DNA of 9,327 bases from CAXBID01 sp963975495 (GTDB lineage: Bacteria > Bacteroidota > Bacteroidia > Flavobacteriales > Flavobacteriaceae), in contig CAXBID010000138.1 in the NCBI GenBank assembly GCA_963975495.1, positions 1 to 9,327 of the forward strand. The letters are read 5' to 3'. Every line of letters begins with the position of its first letter. Position 1 is the first letter of the stretch. Positions 6,318 through 9,327 of this stretch are shown here, one piece after another. The notes beneath the pieces are model-generated. The model was not told where the DNA came from, made no database searches, and was given only the letters and a program-made list of their open reading frames with translations. The position numbers and the translations under genes are program-made.

Positions 6318-9066
6318 TAATACAAAACTACAAGTTTTGACGCTTCATGAATTAAGATTGGAATATCAAGTAAATCCAGAAGGCATAGATGTTTTAAAGC
6401 CAAGGTTTAGTTGGATTTTGAAAGGAGAAGGAAGATTAAGATTTCAATCTGCTTATCAAATACTAGTCGCTTCTTCAAGAGAATTGCTTTTACAAAATAA
6501 AGGTAATATTTGGGATAGTACAAAAGTAACTTCCAATACTACGAATCAAATCGAATACAAAGGCGAATCTCTAACGTCACATACAACCTATTTTTGGAAG
6601 GTCAAAGTTTGGGATGAATTAGGGGAAGCCTCTAAGTATAGTTCCGATTCACATTGGTCCATGGGATTATTAAAATTTTCAAACTGGAAAGGGCTTTTTA
6701 TAAGTCATGATGTGGGTTATGATAAAACTGATAAATACGATAGTCTGTATTTACCTCCAGCAAGATATTTACGAAAATCATTTACATTAGAAAAAAAAGT
6801 AAAAAAGGCAACCGCCTATGCAACAGCCTTAGGGTTGTATGAACTTCGCTTAAATGGTGATAAAGTGGGAAATGATTATTTTTTACCAGGATGGACAGAC
6901 TATAACAAACGTGTGTACTACCAAACTTTTGATATCACAGATAGAGTAGCACAAGGTGAAAACGTTGTTGGAGCAACCATTGCTGACGGATGGTATGCAG
7001 GGTATATTGGCTATGCTTTACATCTTAAATTAGATAAAGTTCGCGAATTTTATGGCGTAAACCCGTCTTTCATGGGGCAAATACATATTGAATATGACGA
7101 TGGAAGTTCAGAAATCATAGCATCAGATACCACTTGGAAAGCCAATGAAGGGCCTACACGTGAAGCCGATATTTTAATGGGAGAAACCTATGATGCCAGA
7201 TTGGAACATACAGGTTGGGATACTCCGGGATATGACGACAGCAACTGGAACACACCAAAAGTATATACTTACCCCAATGGGAAACTACAGGTAAACCCTG
7301 GAAGCGCCGTTAAAAACACAGAGCTTTTAAAGCCTATTAATATAACAGAACCCAAGCCAAATACCTATGTTTTTGATTTAGGTAAAAATATTGCAGGTTT
7401 TGCTGAACTTAAAGTAAAAGGGGCAAAAGGCACCAAAATACAGCTGCGTTTTGGTGAAATATTAAAAAGTGATGGCAACATACAAACGGACAACTTGCGT
7501 ATGGCAAGAGCAACAGATACTTATATTCTTAAAGGTAATGAAGAAGAACTATGGCAACCAAAGTTTACCTATCATGGGTTTCAATTCATAGAAGTTACTG
7601 GGTTTCCTGGCAAACCTACATTGAATGCCATTACTGGAATTGTTTTAAGTTCTATTGAAACGAATGCCAGTACCTTCAGCACTTCCAATGCCATGAACAA
7701 TACGCTTTATGAAAACATAAAAACAACCCAAAGTGCTAACTTTTTTGATATTCCTACAGATTGTCCCCAAAGGGACGAGCGATTAGGTTGGACAGGAGAT
7801 GCACAAATCTACATGCGTTCTGCTACATATAATGCGGATGTGGCTTCCTTTATGACCAAATATTTATTCGATTTGGATGATTCACAACGTTGGTATGGCG
7901 CTTATCCTAATTTTGTACCCTTTCCATTTTCGCGTCCAAATCAATACTCCCCAGCTTGGGCGGATGCTGGCGTTATTATTCCCTATAATATGTACAAAGT
8001 TTATAACGATACCCGAATTTTAGAGTATATGTATGCTGGCATGGAAAAGTTTATGGCATTTCAAGAAGATGCTAGCACCAATTTTTTAAGACCAGGTGCT
8101 GGAAATAATTGGGGCGATTGGCTATCGGTAAACCAGAATACCAGCGATGATTTTGTAGGTGCTGCTTATTATGGTTATGATGCTAAACTAATGATTAGCA
8201 TAGCAGAAGCTTTAGGTAAAACAGACGATGTCAAAAAATATCGTGAATTGTTTCAAAATATTAAAAAAGCATTTGCCAAAGCCTATATTTTAGAAGATGG
8301 ATTTATAACTGAAGACACCCAAACCTCTTATGCCTTAGCATTATTTTTCGATTTATACCCAGAACATCTTGCAAAACAAGGTGCGATGTATTTAGAAGAA
8401 AGAATTGTGGCAAACGACTTTAAGTTTTCGTCAGGTTTTTTAGGCACTAAACACGTGATGTTGGCTTTAGCAAAATATGGCTTTCATGATCTGGCTTACA
8501 AATTATTTAAGCAAACTGAGTACCCAAGTTGGGGATATTCTGTAGTAAACGGAAGCACATCTATTTGGGAACGGTGGAACAGTTTTACCAAAAATGACAC
8601 AAAAAACTCTGATCTTAATGCAAAAATGAACTCTTTTAGCCATTATGCACTTGGAGCTGTTACCGAATGGATGTTTAGACATGCAGTAGGTATTGCCTCG
8701 GAAGATGCAGGCTATAGAAACATCATTATAAGGCCTGCTTTTAGTAAAGAAATGGACTTTATAAAGGGTAGCCATGAAAGTATTAACGGCACTATAGCAT
8801 CAGCTTGGAACTGGGATAATGACACATTACTTTTAAATATAGAAATACCCGTTAATACTAAGGCGAAAGTTTACATCCCTACAACAGATATTTCTAAAAT
8901 CAAAGAAAATAATAAACCTATTTTAAAAATAGATTCAATCAAAGTTTTAGAATCTAATGAAACAGAAACCGTATTAGAAATTGGGTCAGGACATTATAGC
9001 TTCAGCACTATATTCAAAAAAAAACTTATAAAAAGTATAGAAAATTTAAAGAATATATTAAACTAA
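6310..9066 (+). CDS. GH78 alpha-L-rhamnosidase, full-length multidomain
   Basis: The enzyme cleaves terminal alpha-L-rhamnose by an inverting mechanism. Domain order follows the family: N-terminal Ig-like module (about 12-115, with LRLEYQVNPEGIDVLKPRFSW), Bac_rhamnosid_N carbohydrate-binding-like module (about 160-335, ADGWYAGYIG at 225-234), concanavalin-like module (about 345-445, FDLGKNIAGF from 355 and RFGEIL from 380), (alpha/alpha)6 catalytic barrel (about 450-790) and a C-terminal beta module. Catalytic-region acids D484, D489/E490 and D497 lie in PTDCPQRDERLGWTGDAQ. The general-base glutamate is E754 in TSIWERWN. The length of 918 residues is normal. From this ATG there is no signal peptide, which is unusual beside three secreted neighbours; an upstream one-base frame break probably explains it (6261-6317). 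If 6310 is the true start, the enzyme would be cytoplasmic. The last 16 residues (KKKLIKSIENLKNILN) form a basic tail beyond the usual end. The GH78 call is secure; the start is doubtful. Confidence 0.93.
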   Translation: MPSNTKLQVLTLHELRLEYQVNPEGIDVLKPRFSWILKGEGRLRFQSAYQILVASSRELLLQNKGNIWDSTKVTSNTTNQIEYKGESLTSHTTYFWKVKVWDELGEASKYSSDSHWSMGLLKFSNWKGLFISHDVGYDKTDKYDSLYLPPARYLRKSFTLEKKVKKATAYATALGLYELRLNGDKVGNDYFLPGWTDYNKRVYYQTFDITDRVAQGENVVGATIADGWYAGYIGYALHLKLDKVREFYGVNPSFMGQIHIEYDDGSSEIIASDTTWKANEGPTREADILMGETYDARLEHTGWDTPGYDDSNWNTPKVYTYPNGKLQVNPGSAVKNTELLKPINITEPKPNTYVFDLGKNIAGFAELKVKGAKGTKIQLRFGEILKSDGNIQTDNLRMARATDTYILKGNEEELWQPKFTYHGFQFIEVTGFPGKPTLNAITGIVLSSIETNASTFSTSNAMNNTLYENIKTTQSANFFDIPTDCPQRDERLGWTGDAQIYMRSATYNADVASFMTKYLFDLDDSQRWYGAYPNFVPFPFSRPNQYSPAWADAGVIIPYNMYKVYNDTRILEYMYAGMEKFMAFQEDASTNFLRPGAGNNWGDWLSVNQNTSDDFVGAAYYGYDAKLMISIAEALGKTDDVKKYRELFQNIKKAFAKAYILEDGFITEDTQTSYALALFFDLYPEHLAKQGAMYLEERIVANDFKFSSGFLGTKHVMLALAKYGFHDLAYKLFKQTEYPSWGYSVVNGSTSIWERWNSFTKNDTKNSDLNAKMNSFSHYALGAVTEWMFRHAVGIASEDAGYRNIIIRPAFSKEMDFIKGSHESINGTIASAWNWDNDTLLLNIEIPVNTKAKVYIPTTDISKIKENNKPILKIDSIKVLESNETETVLEIGSGHYSFSTIFKKKLIKSIENLKNILN

Positions 9067-9110
9067 TAAAATGCAAGTGCGTTTCTAGTTGGAAAGCAGT
9101 TCAAATAACA

Positions 9111-9126
9111 GGTAGCTACAGGATGC
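9111..9126 (+). repeat. ACAGGATGC intergenic repeat, copy 4
   Basis: GGTAGCTACAGGATGC differs from the consensus at one position and lies 44 bases after the GH78 stop, close to the 39-base spacing seen for copy 2 after the first sulfatase. It contains the 8-base palindrome GTAGCTAC. Flanking AAGTGC at 9075-9080 and GCACTT at 9131-9136 could close a larger stem around it. Confidence 0.55.
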
Positions 9127-9162
9127 TTTTGCACTTCATATAATATAATTTCACACGTTTAC

Positions 9163-9196
9163 AATACTTTTCTAAAACGAATCAGTTCAAAGTATT
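9163..9196. other. Inverted repeat AATACTTT / AAAGTATT upstream of the transporter gene
   Basis: The eight-base arms at 9163-9170 and 9189-9196 are perfectly complementary across an 18-base spacer. The position, 60-95 bases ahead of the start at 9258, fits an operator or a 5' leader hairpin. It is AT-rich and could be chance. Confidence 0.3.
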
Positions 9197-9207
9197 AGTT
9201 AATTAAA

Positions 9208-9228
9208 TGAACATTTCATGAAACATGT
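9208..9228. promoter_or_regulatory. Palindrome TTTCATGAAA with inverted similarity to the shared element
   Basis: TTTCATGAAA at 9214-9223 is a perfect 10-base palindrome, 34 bases before the transporter start. Read on the minus strand, the region gives ACATGTTTCATGAAATGTTC, which shares CATGTTTCA and ATGTTC with copy A at 2333-2381. It could be a related operator in the opposite orientation. Confidence 0.3.
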
Positions 9229-9257
9229 AGTAGTCTAAAAGCACTAAAAAAAGCATT

Positions 9258-9327
9258 ATGAGCGATTTAAAAAAAGACACCCCAACACCAATGAAAAATA
9301 TTATAGGGTATTCGTATGGTGATGGTG
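9258..9327 (+). CDS. N-terminus of a probable GPH-type (MFS) sugar:cation symporter, cut by the window edge
   Basis: Only 23 codons are present. The segment PMKNIIGYSYGDG resembles the opening of glycoside-pentoside-hexuronide:cation symporters, where a charged N-terminus is followed by a (I/V)GY..GD motif leading into the first membrane helix. The start at 9258 follows an A-rich tract (ctaaaaaaagc) and is preferred to the internal ATG at 9291, which has no such tract. If correct, the protein would sit in the inner membrane and import a mono- or oligosaccharide made by the upstream enzymes, such as rhamnose or an unsaturated uronic acid product. So little is visible that another transporter family cannot be excluded. 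Confidence 0.5.
   Translation, partial: MSDLKKDTPTPMKNIIGYSYGDG

Noticed and set aside
8503..8775. 90-codon minus-strand ORF inside the large GH78
   Set aside because: It lies opposite the general-base motif region of a secure GH78 gene and its translation has no family features; it is an antisense shadow.

Overview
The window looks like part of a polysaccharide utilization locus from a marine member of the Bacteroidota, most likely a flavobacterium. The DNA is strongly AT-rich. Start codons sit behind A-rich tracts rather than clear Shine-Dalgarno sequences, and three of the four complete proteins have signal peptides. The gene mix of sulfatases alternating with rhamnosidases is typical of these bacteria. 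Every gene is on the + strand. No transposase, tRNA, rRNA or CRISPR array was seen, and no SusC/SusD pair, polysaccharide lyase, regulator or sulfatase-maturing enzyme lies inside the window.

Layout: (1) 1-234 is gene-free and carries a strong imperfect hairpin at 128-175. (2) 235-2214 encodes a secreted S1-type sulfatase with an atypical formylglycine motif and an extra C-terminal Ig-like domain. (3) 2411-4168 encodes a compact, secreted GH78-type alpha-L-rhamnosidase. (4) 4263-5783 encodes a second, canonical secreted sulfatase; a 25-codon micro-ORF fills the gap before it and its stop codon abuts the sulfatase start. (5) 5784-6309 is a 526-base gap with several repeats and palindromes. (6) 6310-9066 encodes a full-length multidomain GH78 alpha-L-rhamnosidase whose signal peptide appears to be out of frame by one base. 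(7) 9258-9327 is the first 23 codons of a protein resembling GPH-type sugar:cation symporters.

Working together (inference): the two sulfatases would strip sulfate esters from oligosaccharides of a rhamnose-containing sulfated algal polysaccharide, with ulvan or rhamnan sulfate the obvious candidates. The two GH78 enzymes would then release L-rhamnose, and the transporter at the right edge could import a product. The substrate is inferred from the sulfatase plus rhamnosidase pairing and is not proven by any single residue.

The main unexplained signal is non-coding. A 16-base word close to GGTAGCAACAGGATGC occurs in every longer intergenic gap (as an inverted pair at 128-175, then at 2254, 6069 and 9111), and no copy was seen inside the genes. 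A separate element of about 50 bp is shared between 2333-2381 and 5796-5845. These look like a locus-wide regulatory or RNA-level signal, or an interspersed repeat family.
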